Shown here piece by piece: positions 55,965 through 64,000 of a stretch of 64,000 nt of DNA. The stretch spans positions 166,417 through 230,416 of the forward strand of contig NW_006920894.1 of assembly GCF_000417875.1 (NCBI RefSeq). The letters run 5' to 3'. Source of the DNA: Pseudozyma flocculosa PF-1. Its lineage: Eukaryota; Basidiomycota; Ustilaginomycetes; Ustilaginales; Ustilaginaceae. The translations under genes were made by a program, and so were the position numbers. Numbering within the stretch: position 1 is the first letter of the stretch; every line of letters begins with the position of its first letter. The notes below the pieces were generated by a model. That model worked only from the letters and a program-made list of their open reading frames with translations. It was not told where the DNA came from and searched no databases.

Positions 55965-56587
55965 GGCGGGCGGACGGGGGGGAGGCGAGGACAGAGGTTG
56001 GTGTTGGCTACGGTGCGACGCGGTGTGGTGCGAAGTGTCGACGGCTGCGCGTGTGTAGGGGCTGTGTGCCAGGTTGGCGGTGGTGGTGGACGAGGTGTTG
56101 GGTCGGGCAGGGTGGATGGTGGAAGGATGCTGCTATCAGAGGTAGGTGTATGTTGGCCGTTGGCCTGCTTCGGCTGGCTTCGCTGCTCTTCTTCTGGGCG
56201 TCGGGTCGGGCTGCGTAGCGTGGCGTGGCCGCTATTCTGGCTGGCTGGCCTTGGTTGAGCGCTGGCTGGTGCGCGCGACAGAGTCTTGTGCCAGCTGGCT
56301 CGGTCTGGCTGCTCGCTGGCCAGCCTGCCTTCTCCCCTCTCTCTGCCTCTCTGAAAGCCGGCCAGGGCCAGGGCCAGGGCCAAGGCCAAGCCAGCGAGCG
56401 CGTGCCGCCTCCACACGGCCCTCTGGCCTGCCTGCCTCGACTGACGCACAGACGCACGCTCTGCCTGCCAGAGGCCAGCTCCCTCCTCGACTCTCTGGCA
56501 TTCTCGATACGACGGTCTGCCCCTTCGTCGAGGTCAACGGCCACCTGTCTGCTCTACTACTGTACTGTACATACAGGCCCAGGCCAG
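55965..56587. other. GET3 upstream region / BPL1 3' region
   Basis: Bases 55965-56130 are G-rich on the plus strand, matching a pyrimidine-rich GET3 leader. A GGCCAG hexamer tract lies at 56360-56392 and many GCTGG units at 56160-56320. No coding sequence was recognised. Confidence 0.5.
56360..56392. repeat. (GGCCAG)n hexanucleotide tract
   Basis: Three to four GGCCAG units pass into GGCCAA variants. The tract is about 400 bases upstream of the GET3 start codon. Confidence 0.9.
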
Positions 56588-59362
56588 CTAGGCCTTTCTC
56601 CTGACCATGTTCTTGAGCATATCAAACGAGTTGCCGTCGGGCTGCAGCTCAATCACCTCGTCGACCCCATACCCGCCGCCCCTCGACGACGACGACGACC
56701 ACGCCCGCTCGTCCCACGTCGTCACTGAGCTGCCCACCCGCACCGCCCGCAGCAGCCCGTGGTCCGACGAGATGCCCACGATCCTCACCTTGCTTCCCTC
56801 GTCGACCGCGCTACCCAGCTTGACCGCCTCCCCGTCGCCACCCAGCGCATCGGCACCGAGAACCACCTCCTGGTCCGAGTGCAGCCACATGCGCCGGTAC
56901 CGCTCCACAAACGGCCCAAAGTCGCCCCCGCTCCCCAGGAACGTCTTCCACATCGACTCAAACACGCGCAGGATGGCCGCACCCAGCTTCTCCTGGCTCA
57001 CCTCTTCCAGCCGGTCCGCGTCCGTTCCTGGCCGACTGCGGTTGTGCAGCTGCACCAGCTCCAGCAGCGACGTCGTCGGCCGCGAATTGAGACAGTTGAT
57101 GCCGCACCCCGAGATGAGCACAAACTCCTTGCCGCCCGAAAATTGCGAGTTGACCAGGATGCCCGCCATCTTGGCGTACCGCTTGCCCTTGTGGTCGAAC
57201 GTCGCCGTCCGAGCCGGTGCTGCTGCTGCGGCGGCGCCCTCGCCCTCGCCCTCGCCGTCATCGCCCTCGATGGGCACCTCGGCGTAGACGTCGTTGGGCC
57301 ACTTGATGCGGATCTTGCTCGCCACCTCGCGCCCCGCCGCCGTCGGCCCGAGCGCGATCCGGATGCCCTCGACAATGGCCATGGCAGACAGGTACTGCAG
57401 GAACACGGTCTTGGCCGCCATCTCGAGCGGCACCTTGAACACCGACGAAAACTGCAGGCACCCGCGCGGCGAGATCCACCGGTTGCTGCCGCGGCCTCGC
57501 CCGCTCATTTGCTGCGTCGCGAAAAACGTCGTCCCCACCGGGAACGCGGAGAGGAAGCGGAAGTTCTTGTCGAGCATCGTCTGCGTCGACGTCACCATCT
57601 CGCCGTACAGCGTCGTCTGCCCGACTCGGATCGACGACGGATCAGCGCTCCCGCTGCCGCCAAGGCTCGACGAGCCCGCCCAGCCCGCGCCGAAAAAGTG
57701 CGACATGCCCGCACCCCCACCTCCGCCGCCGCCGTGGCGGGTCCATCGCGCCCAGTTGCCGTCTTCGTTCTCGAGCTGCTTGACCGCATCGCCAAACTGC
57801 GAGAGGTAGCGACGATACTCGGCGATGTTCCAGTGGGGCAGCAGCGTCGGGTCCGGCAGGTCGGGATCGCCTCCCTGGCCCGGGTAGCAGAGCAGGTACT
57901 TGGGCACGCTGTCGAGGTCCACCTCCTTCTCCTGCTCGGCTGGCGCATCTGACGCATCGTTGACGGCGGCGTCCTTGTTTGAGAGCAAGACTGGCTTCGA
58001 GAACGCATCGTAGCTCGCCGAGCGGCAGAGCTGGAAGAGGCGGTCGGCCGTCTCGCCAGTGGCGCGGTAGAGGTGGATCGAGTCGTTCGAGTCCTTGAAG
58101 CTTCCGATGAGGTCGCGCTGGAGCCCGTCCTGCGAGATGCTCTCTGTGGAGAGATGGCTGACAACGGCAGCATTCTTGGTCGCCACCTGACGCAGCGCCT
58201 CGAGTGTCGTCGAGAAGCTGCGGGAATCGGTCGAGGTGACAATGATGGGAAGCAGCTTGGGCTCGCCAGAGTCCGGCACCGTCGTGCCCGTCACCGCCGT
58301 CGCCGCCTTGGCTGCATCGCCTTGGACGACCCAGTCGGGCAGTTCCGCCCGCAGACCGAGCCGCTCGGCCAGCACGTCCCTCAGCCACGTCAGGCGTCGC
58401 TTTTCGTGATGCAGCAGCTCGGCCTGCTTCCGCTGCGCCTGACTGGCATCCTGCGAGTCCGGGCCCACCACCTGATCCTTTGATGCCGAGAGCTGGACCG
58501 CCTGGCTCCACGGCAGGAGTGGGAACTCGGGATGGGTTCCAAACAGCAGGGCCTTGCCCTTGCCCACCGAGCACAGCACCGAAGCGGCCTGGCCAGCGTA
58601 CGCAGGCTTCTTGGCCGGCAGCTGCGTCGGCGCCCGGCCGGCCTCTGCGGGAGCGGTAGCGTTGAGGTCGATGTCTAGCTCGAGCTCGAGCGCCTCCTCC
58701 CCCGGCGCCGTGTACCTCACCAGCACTTCGACGCCCATGTCGCGGAACGAGTCGGCGTCCATAAAGGCGCCGCCGCCGTTGTAGTGACACCGCCATCGCT
58801 TCGCCGCATCGACCCCGCGTTCGGCTTGCGACGGTGTCGGGGCGTCAGGCAAGGGCCGGACGAGGTCGAGGTCCACGATGCGCGCGCCCTTGTCGGACTC
58901 GTAGACGAACCCCGGGTAGACGGTGCCGCTGCAGGTTCCCGGGAAGAATCGGAGGAAGGGTCTCGCGCCGTCGACCTGGATGGGGCTGCCCAGCTCAAAG
59001 GCGCAGTGACCAGAGGCGTAGTAAGCCCCTGCGCAGATTCCGCAGAAGCTGCCGCCGTGCTGCTCGACGAACTCGACGACCTTTTCATAGGCCTTCTCTC
59101 CTCGAGCCGTCCCGGCTGCAGCGGTAGTGGCGGAGGAGTCGGACCTGTAGTGCGTACGGGAGAGTTCCTCTACGTACGGCAGATCCCTGCCGCCGGGGAG
59201 GACGAGGAGGCTGGTGGACTGCTGCCACGGGTCGAGGGCTAGCGTCTTGGCATTGACCGTCTGGACGTCGTAGGTGGGCAGCAGCGTCTTTAGCGTCTTG
59301 AGCGTGTGGTGCAGCGCCGAGGACGATACGCCCGGACCAGAGTAGACGAGGACGTTCGACAT
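56588..59362 (-). CDS. BPL1: Biotin-protein ligase
   Basis: Attaches biotin to carboxylases such as acetyl-CoA and pyruvate carboxylase, in two ATP-dependent steps. Single exon, 924 residues. The start at 59362 (MSNVLVYSGPGVSSSALHHTL) matches the family N-terminus; the frame continues open upstream with no homology. Residues about 1-300 form the fungal N-terminal glutamine-amidotransferase-like domain, with GICAGAYYA around its would-be nucleophile. The catalytic domain has the biotinyl-adenylate loop SGRGRGSNRW (about 617) and the biotin-binding KWPNDVY (about 687). A C-terminal domain follows, including VKLGSAVDEGSKV and ending LKNMVRRKA. Length is larger than yeast Bpl1 (690), through linkers. 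Confidence 0.96.
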   Translation of the reverse strand: MSNVLVYSGPGVSSSALHHTLKTLKTLLPTYDVQTVNAKTLALDPWQQSTSLLVLPGGRDLPYVEELSRTHYRSDSSATTAAAGTARGEKAYEKVVEFVEQHGGSFCGICAGAYYASGHCAFELGSPIQVDGARPFLRFFPGTCSGTVYPGFVYESDKGARIVDLDLVRPLPDAPTPSQAERGVDAAKRWRCHYNGGGAFMDADSFRDMGVEVLVRYTAPGEEALELELDIDLNATAPAEAGRAPTQLPAKKPAYAGQAASVLCSVGKGKALLFGTHPEFPLLPWSQAVQLSASKDQVVGPDSQDASQAQRKQAELLHHEKRRLTWLRDVLAERLGLRAELPDWVVQGDAAKAATAVTGTTVPDSGEPKLLPIIVTSTDSRSFSTTLEALRQVATKNAAVVSHLSTESISQDGLQRDLIGSFKDSNDSIHLYRATGETADRLFQLCRSASYDAFSKPVLLSNKDAAVNDASDAPAEQEKEVDLDSVPKYLLCYPGQGGDPDLPDPTLLPHWNIAEYRRYLSQFGDAVKQLENEDGNWARWTRHGGGGGGGAGMSHFFGAGWAGSSSLGGSGSADPSSIRVGQTTLYGEMVTSTQTMLDKNFRFLSAFPVGTTFFATQQMSGRGRGSNRWISPRGCLQFSSVFKVPLEMAAKTVFLQYLSAMAIVEGIRIALGPTAAGREVASKIRIKWPNDVYAEVPIEGDDGEGEGEGAAAAAAPARTATFDHKGKRYAKMAGILVNSQFSGGKEFVLISGCGINCLNSRPTTSLLELVQLHNRSRPGTDADRLEEVSQEKLGAAILRVFESMWKTFLGSGGDFGPFVERYRRMWLHSDQEVVLGADALGGDGEAVKLGSAVDEGSKVRIVGISSDHGLLRAVRVGSSVTTWDERAWSSSSSRGGGYGVDEVIELQPDGNSFDMLKNMVRRKA

Positions 59363-60151
59363 CGCTGTGGTTGGCCGCCGCGCAGATGGTGCTGCGGCGT
59401 ATCCGGCGCGATGATGGTGGGTTTGTCGTAACTTGAGCGCGGGGACGCTGATCGAGGTGGTCCAGGGTCGGACCAGGGAGCGAAGCAGCGATGGCGCCAA
59501 CTCGGACCCGTCGCGCAGGGCGAACCGACCGAGGAGACGAGCAGCGGTGGTGAAAATGGCTGGCGGTTCCCGTCCAGGAATGATCCGGTGGAGAGATGGT
59601 ATGGTATGGTATGGAGGAAGGGAGGGCGGAGCTAGCCTGCCTTGTCGCGGGTCCAAAGGTGGTGGGCTTCCAAAGGAGACAAGAGGACCTGGCCCGAACG
59701 CAAGAAGGCCTCGGGTCGCGTGTCGGCCATTTCGGCCCTGGCTCACCCGATCTGGATTTTCGTCTCCCAGGGGCCAGCCAGAGTTGCTCGCCTCTCTGTC
59801 GGCACTCTGCCACACCGGCTGCCGAGGAGGGAAGGCAAGCAGCATGTCGAAGTTCTCTCCAGCATGGCACTACGGACGGCGACCAAGACCAGCGTCACTC
59901 TGCGGCAGCCTCCGCATGTCCACCATTCTCCTGACCTCAAAGCGCGCTCTGCTCGGCCTGCTCATCGTCTGGCGCACAGACCGGATCGCGTGGGAGCGGG
60001 TGCCCCTCGTGCTCTCCTCGCAAGCAAGCTCACCACGCCACGAAATATCCCGGACCAGTCGCGCGAGCGACGCACACGCTGTCGAGGTGTTGCTAGTCAA
60101 ATCTCATTCTCATCACCGCAGCGCACCCGTGATCCGCATCGACTGGGGCGC
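59363..60151. other. BPL1 upstream region / SDH4 3' region
   Basis: Bases 59363-59580 are probably the BPL1 promoter and leader. A TATGG pentanucleotide run (three to four copies) lies at about 59597-59615. Beyond 59860 it should hold the SDH4 3' UTR. No further gene was seen. Confidence 0.5.
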
Positions 60152-61370
60152 CTATGCGGTCCAGACGCGCGCAACAAACTCCGAGAGGCCGACATCGTCT
60201 ACGGCGGGGGCAAACAGAGAAGCAGAGGAGACGGTGGAAGGGTGGTCAGCAGCCGAAGATCAGATCATTCCTGTGACTGCAAAGCGGGGGAAGCTGTACT
60301 CACTTGTGTTGATCTCTGTGGTTTCAAGGGGCGGGCAGAGGCATCGTGATGCAAAGGAGGATGAGCAGAGGTCAGCACTGTCAATACTAGCCTCGCAAAA
60401 GAGCACGTATTGACATGTCAATGCAGCACCAGCGGCAGCCTTCGGCGGTGCACCGAATTTGTGCGCCCGTGGCCTGCGAGCCGAATGTTGTAACCGCCAC
60501 CTCTGCCGTGACCGCGGGACGGCAAGGAACGCAGCGCCAAGCAGACCAACTCACCGTACAGGCCGTAGAGAGCGCCGGCGGAGGCGGCACGGAGAGCCCA
60601 GATGAGGATGGGTCCGAGGATGGGGAACTTGCGAGGGTGGAGGTAGTCGCTTCTGATGACGTCGAAGCCAATGTGCGAGTGGACGAGGAGGCTGATGGCA
60701 AGGGCGCCGTCCAGGAGACCCGAGGAGCCGTGCTTGACCATGCCGGCGCCAACGATGGGGACAAGCGCCACCGAGAGCAGGCGCTCGACGGACCAGTGGT
60801 ACGAGCCGTGCACCGGGTTCGGCGTAGGGAAGGGGGTGGGGTCGTTGACGGTGCCCTTGACGTAGGCTGCCGGGGCATGGAGAGGCACAGGACCGGGTAG
60901 AGAGCCGTAACTCAATGTCAGCATGCGGGAACCGTGGCAGTCGCTTTCTGTCTCGCCACGCCGCTTTCCTCCAAGAAATGTGCGTGCGACTCTAGTCCAT
61001 CGCTGACCAGAGGAGGTCCACCCGGCCACCACGGCTAGCCTCCAAAGACGCATGCTCGAGGTCGGTATTGCGACTCCGGGGTTGGCATCCTTGCATCTAT
61101 GCCAGCCCATGATGACAGCAGCGCCCAGCCCTTGTCATTCCCTAGGATCCCATCAGGCGAACGGACCCAGCACTCCATCGAGCTGCGTCCCTGCTCCGCT
61201 TTCGGATACTCACGTCCCTGTCGGCTAGCAGCGACAGCAGACTGTCCCTGCGGCTTGGCGGTCTGGAAGCCGCGGGCGCCCATGGCCATCATGCGGAGAT
61301 GAGGGCTGGTGGCCGAGGCGTGGAGCCTGAGGGGCTGGAGAGCCAGGAGGGCGGAGCGAGACGAGGCCAT
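60152..61370 (-). CDS. SDH4: Succinate dehydrogenase membrane anchor subunit (CybS)
   Basis: Membrane anchor of complex II that helps bind heme b and ubiquinone in the mitochondrial inner membrane. The model is complement(60152-60198, 60304-60315, 60555-60866, 61214-61370), 175 residues, four exons, GT-AG introns. Exon 1 encodes a basic, Ser/Ala-rich mitochondrial presequence. The main exon has YVKGTVNDPTPFPTPNP, HWSVERLLS, LLVHSHIGFD (heme-ligand His) and DYLHPRKFP (Tyr of the quinone site). A 12-base microexon encodes INT within LYEINTND, and the last exon gives DVGLSEFVARVWTA. The INTNDVGL join matches the family block FNTNDVGL, which supports the microexon. Confidence 0.95.
60304..60315 (-). 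other. SDH4: 12-base microexon of SDH4
   Basis: Bases AGATCAACACAA on the minus strand lie between a CACAG acceptor and a GTGAGT donor. Joining them restores frame and the conserved INTND sequence. Without it the frame breaks and the conserved residues are lost. Confidence 0.85.
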
Positions 61371-63488
61371 GATGGTCGAAGTCGGGTCGGTGCGTCAATC
61401 AGTGAAGGAGCGGTGGCGGCGGTGGTGGTCGGGAGGTCGAGCCGTTGGCGCGTGAGATGTGCAGGGAGTGTCGCTGATGTCGTCTCGCAGCAGGCAGAAA
61501 GGCAAGGTGGACGCGTGTGATGGTGACGAGCAGTCAAAGAGACGACGAGGTGAAAGGGTGCGGGGCCACCCGCCCGCCCCACCAGCCGACGCAGCCAGCC
61601 GACACAGCCAGCCAGGCTCACTTGGTCGCGGGCGTTGGCGGCACTTGCGGCCGAGCCAGGCCAGGCCATCGCGGGGCAATTGGTAATCCAGCCAGCCGGG
61701 CCCCTGGTCCAGCGATCGCGCGCGCCTGCCCGCCAGCCTGGCAGGCCTCTCCGCTTTTTGAAAAGGGTTCATCCGGCCTCACCCGCGCCAGCCCGAAGTC
61801 AGCCACGGCCAACTCGGAGCCGAAGGACGCTTCTTCACTCGAACCTCGAGACCTCCTCGTCCTCCTCGTCATCGCCGCTTTCGCCTACGGCGCTGCCACT
61901 GACGATACCTGTCCACATGAAGGCATGTCATTCCGTCTGATTGCTCCTCTGCCTGAGCATGCTGGGTCGAGGGAGTCACCGCCGCTTGAAAAGCCCACGA
62001 CTGCATCGCTTCGATCGTCTATCGAGGCGGAAGTCTGATCTCGTAGCAACCGCGAGAGGACTTCCAGAAGCAGCACAGACAGCGGTAGAGACACATAGAC
62101 AGGCGATGGCCCCCATTTGACTTGGCTTCGTTCTCAGAATCAATCTTCAGTTCATCACAAGCGAGCGGTACAAGAACAAGCCAGCGGCTACCGCCATTGA
62201 AGCGCAATTAATGACAATGACGGCTGGACTGAGCCCAGTGTCCAGCAGCAGCAGGGGCGGCGGCGGCGACAGTTGACCAGAGCGAGGATGAACACCAAGG
62301 AAGCTCGGCACAACAGCTGGATCAGATAGAGATGTAAAAGTTATCGGCAGGTCCAGCGACTCCACGCAGGGACATCGCCAGACGGTCCGTGCTTGACTCT
62401 ATTAATTGTAGATCATCATGTCGAGCTGCTGTGCCGTCCGAGGTGGTCGCTCCCATGTTCTGATAACCGGTCGCCGACGCCATAGCTGGAGCCGAACCGG
62501 GAGTCGCAGGGTGAGGGCCGTGGTCGTAGCCGTGATCATGATCGCAGCTGTCGGTGATCGCATTGAGCGACGCCCATCGTACCCTCACGTCGTTCAAGTT
62601 GTCGAAGGTCGTCTATCGTCTGTTATTGCAGTACGATGCAGCTGTTCGTGCTAGGTATCGTACATTGTGTCGATGAAGGGCGAGACGGAAGGTGTCGATG
62701 GGAGAAGCCGAAGGGGACGGGGGATGAAGGGTGTGGTGTCGGAGGAAGAAGGAAGAGAGAAGGAGGCTGCCGGCTTCGCTTTGAGGCCAAGAAGAAAAAA
62801 AATCCCGGGAGCGACCCACTGAATGGACGGGCCGACCGGCGGACGGATCTGCCCGTCTTCGGAACCGGCCGCCTGCACGCAGGCCCCCGGCCTGGCCTGG
62901 CCCCAAAAAGCAGGCGGCCCGGCCGCTCAAACCTTTGGGGCGCCTTGCTGGGCCTCGCTCTCCTCGCCGAGATGCGGGCGCGCCAGGCCAGCCCAGGCCA
63001 GGCTGTTGGTTAGGTGGGCGCGCAGGGACCAGCTTGGCTGCGCTGCGCCATCGATCTCCCGCGGCCGGCGCTGCGTCGGTCGAGCGAGGCCACAGCGGAA
63101 GGCCCTGCTCGGTACCCACCTATCGATGCTCTACGCCGTGGGTTTCGCCGAACAACAGATGGTTACGCTATGCTGCCCCTCTCTCGCCTTGCCACGCCCG
63201 GCTAGCAAGCACGCATGCTGCTGCTATCGGTTCGTCGATCATGTACCTTGCCCAGGGTGATGTGATCTCGACCTCGAACCCACGGGGATGGTGACGGGTG
63301 GCCACGGAGACGACCCTGGCCTCGTCTCTGATCCTCATCGACGTGGGCGGCGGCGGCAACGGCGGCGCGTCGTCTGCTCGGCGAAAAGCCTGGGCAGGGA
63401 AACGGCGCGCGAGCCGGCGAGCGCAGCGGAGGCAGGGCAAGAAAAAAAAAGTTTGGGATTTGCGAGCGTCGGTGGGGAGGGGGGAACC

Positions 63489-63503
63489 CTGCCTGCCTGC
63501 TTG

Positions 63504-63555
<52 letters not shown>
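63489..63555. repeat. (TGCC)n tetranucleotide repeat
   Basis: About sixteen TGCC units, with one TTGCC variant near the start. The tract is about 330-400 bases upstream of the last start codon. Confidence 0.97.
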
Positions 63556-63640
63556 CGTGGCCGGAGCTTCGAAAGGGCTGTTGCTCGTTGCTGCTGCGCG
63601 GACCACGCTAGCCAGGCCGCACACTTCTGGCTCGCCCACA

Positions 63641-63662
63641 CCGACCGACCGACCGACCGACC
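63641..63662. repeat. (GACC)5 tetranucleotide repeat
   Basis: Five GACC units are followed by CCAACC units, inside the leader of the gene that starts at 63888. Confidence 0.9.
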
Positions 63663-63887
63663 GCCCAACCAACCAACGGAAGCTTGCCGTCCTCGAACCT
63701 GGCGCCTTCCCCCCTCGTCGCCATCGGCCTGTCATCGCCACCACCACCACCACCACCATCACCCTCGCTGGCGTCGTCCCCCTTGTTCCCTCACCTTCTC
63801 ACGACCTCTGGACGACTGAACGCCGCCGCCGTCGCCGCCACCGCCGTCCCCACCTCTTCCTTCTTCCCCGCCGGTCGACCCATCGCC

Positions 63888-64000
63888 ATGGCTTCGTTCT
63901 CGCGCTCCCTCCTCCGCGCCGGCAAGGCCGCCCCCGTGGTGCGTTCCCCATCGTCGCCGCCTGTCAGCGCCCGCACGGCCACGCACGCGGTGCAGCGTAG
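63888..64000 (+). CDS. 5' end of a gene with a mitochondrial-type presequence (partial)
   Basis: Starts MASFSRSLLRAGKAAPV, a basic, Ser/Leu/Ala-rich sequence with no acidic residues, typical of a mitochondrial targeting signal. GTGCGT at 63939 could be a splice donor, so only the first 17 codons are safe; if unspliced, the frame stays open to the window edge. The start context is CGCCATGG. The gene follows a C/T-rich leader and a TGCC repeat tract, like confirmed genes here. The product cannot be named from this fragment. Confidence 0.5.
   Translation, partial: MASFSRSLLRAGKAAPVVRSPSSPPVSARTATHAVQR

Larger units (their letters stand above)
61371..63887. promoter_or_regulatory. SDH4 / 63888-gene divergent intergenic region
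   Basis: These 2.5 kb lie between head-to-head genes. GCCAGCC and GGCCAGGCC units occur around 61600-61750 near SDH4. Bases 61900-62650 are lower in GC with no gene recognised. A TGCC tract at 63489-63555 and a GACC tract at 63641-63662 precede a C/T-rich leader running to 63887. Confidence 0.5.

Noticed and set aside
59363..59845. Upstream extension of the BPL1 frame
   Set aside because: No homology and reads through promoter repeats; the family N-terminus begins at MSNVLVYSGPG.
63250..63290. Second GGTTCGA-like tRNA B box on the minus strand
   Set aside because: No T-stem pairing and no acceptor stem.
63489..63555. TGCC repeats considered as a CRISPR or telomere array
   Set aside because: There are no spacers, and the unit is neither TTAGGG-like nor at a contig end. 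It is a simple microsatellite.

Overview
The window is nuclear DNA of a fungus, very probably a basidiomycete and perhaps one of the smut-related Ustilaginomycotina. The evidence is high GC, short GT-AG introns, spacious promoter regions, and orthologues of RPL3, HIS7, SWI3/RSC8, VPS27, RPB1, GET3, BPL1 and SDH4. The species cannot be named from the sequence. It carries an RNA-silencing RNA-dependent RNA polymerase, which Ustilago maydis is known to lack. One run of 673 unknown bases (4483-5155) interrupts a gene.

Layout, left to right: RPL3 (+, 549-2671); a small complex I subunit, NDUFB2-like (+, 3637-3975); an unrecognised low-complexity protein broken by the assembly gap (-, 4402-7721); HIS7 (-, 8796-10951), head-to-head with a PhoD-like membrane phosphatase (+, 11883-14545); a SWI3/SMARCC chromatin-remodelling subunit (+, 15615-19185); a secreted pepsin-like aspartic protease (-, 19784-21385); an ABCC full transporter (-, 23684-29425); VPS27 (-, 32220-35240), head-to-head with RPB1 (+, 38872-44449); an Rrn5-like SANT protein (-, 45055-49089), head-to-head with the RdRP (+, 49942-54377); GET3 (-, 54587-55964); BPL1 (-, 56588-59362); SDH4 (-, 60152-61370); and the first exon of a gene with a mitochondrial-type N-terminus (+, 63888 to the edge).

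The genes do not form a cluster or pathway. They are mostly housekeeping functions: translation, Pol II and probably Pol I transcription, chromatin, histidine and biotin metabolism, endosomal sorting, tail-anchored protein insertion and respiration. No transposon, tRNA, rRNA or CRISPR array was seen. Exon boundaries were built by hand from splice consensus, reading-frame continuity and remembered family sequence.

The most distinctive non-coding theme is a set of GC-rich short tandem repeats with 4-10 base units (TGCC, CTTGG, GGCCCT, AAGGCAGGCC, ACCTG, GCTGCCY). They recur upstream of most genes, often just 5' of a pyrimidine-rich leader. Other points worth a second look are a 12-base microexon in SDH4, a GC-AG intron in GET3, an apparent frameshift at a G6 run in the unrecognised gene, an 824-base first intron in RPL3, a long pyrimidine-rich leader before RPB1, and a diverged RPB1 C-terminal repeat domain.
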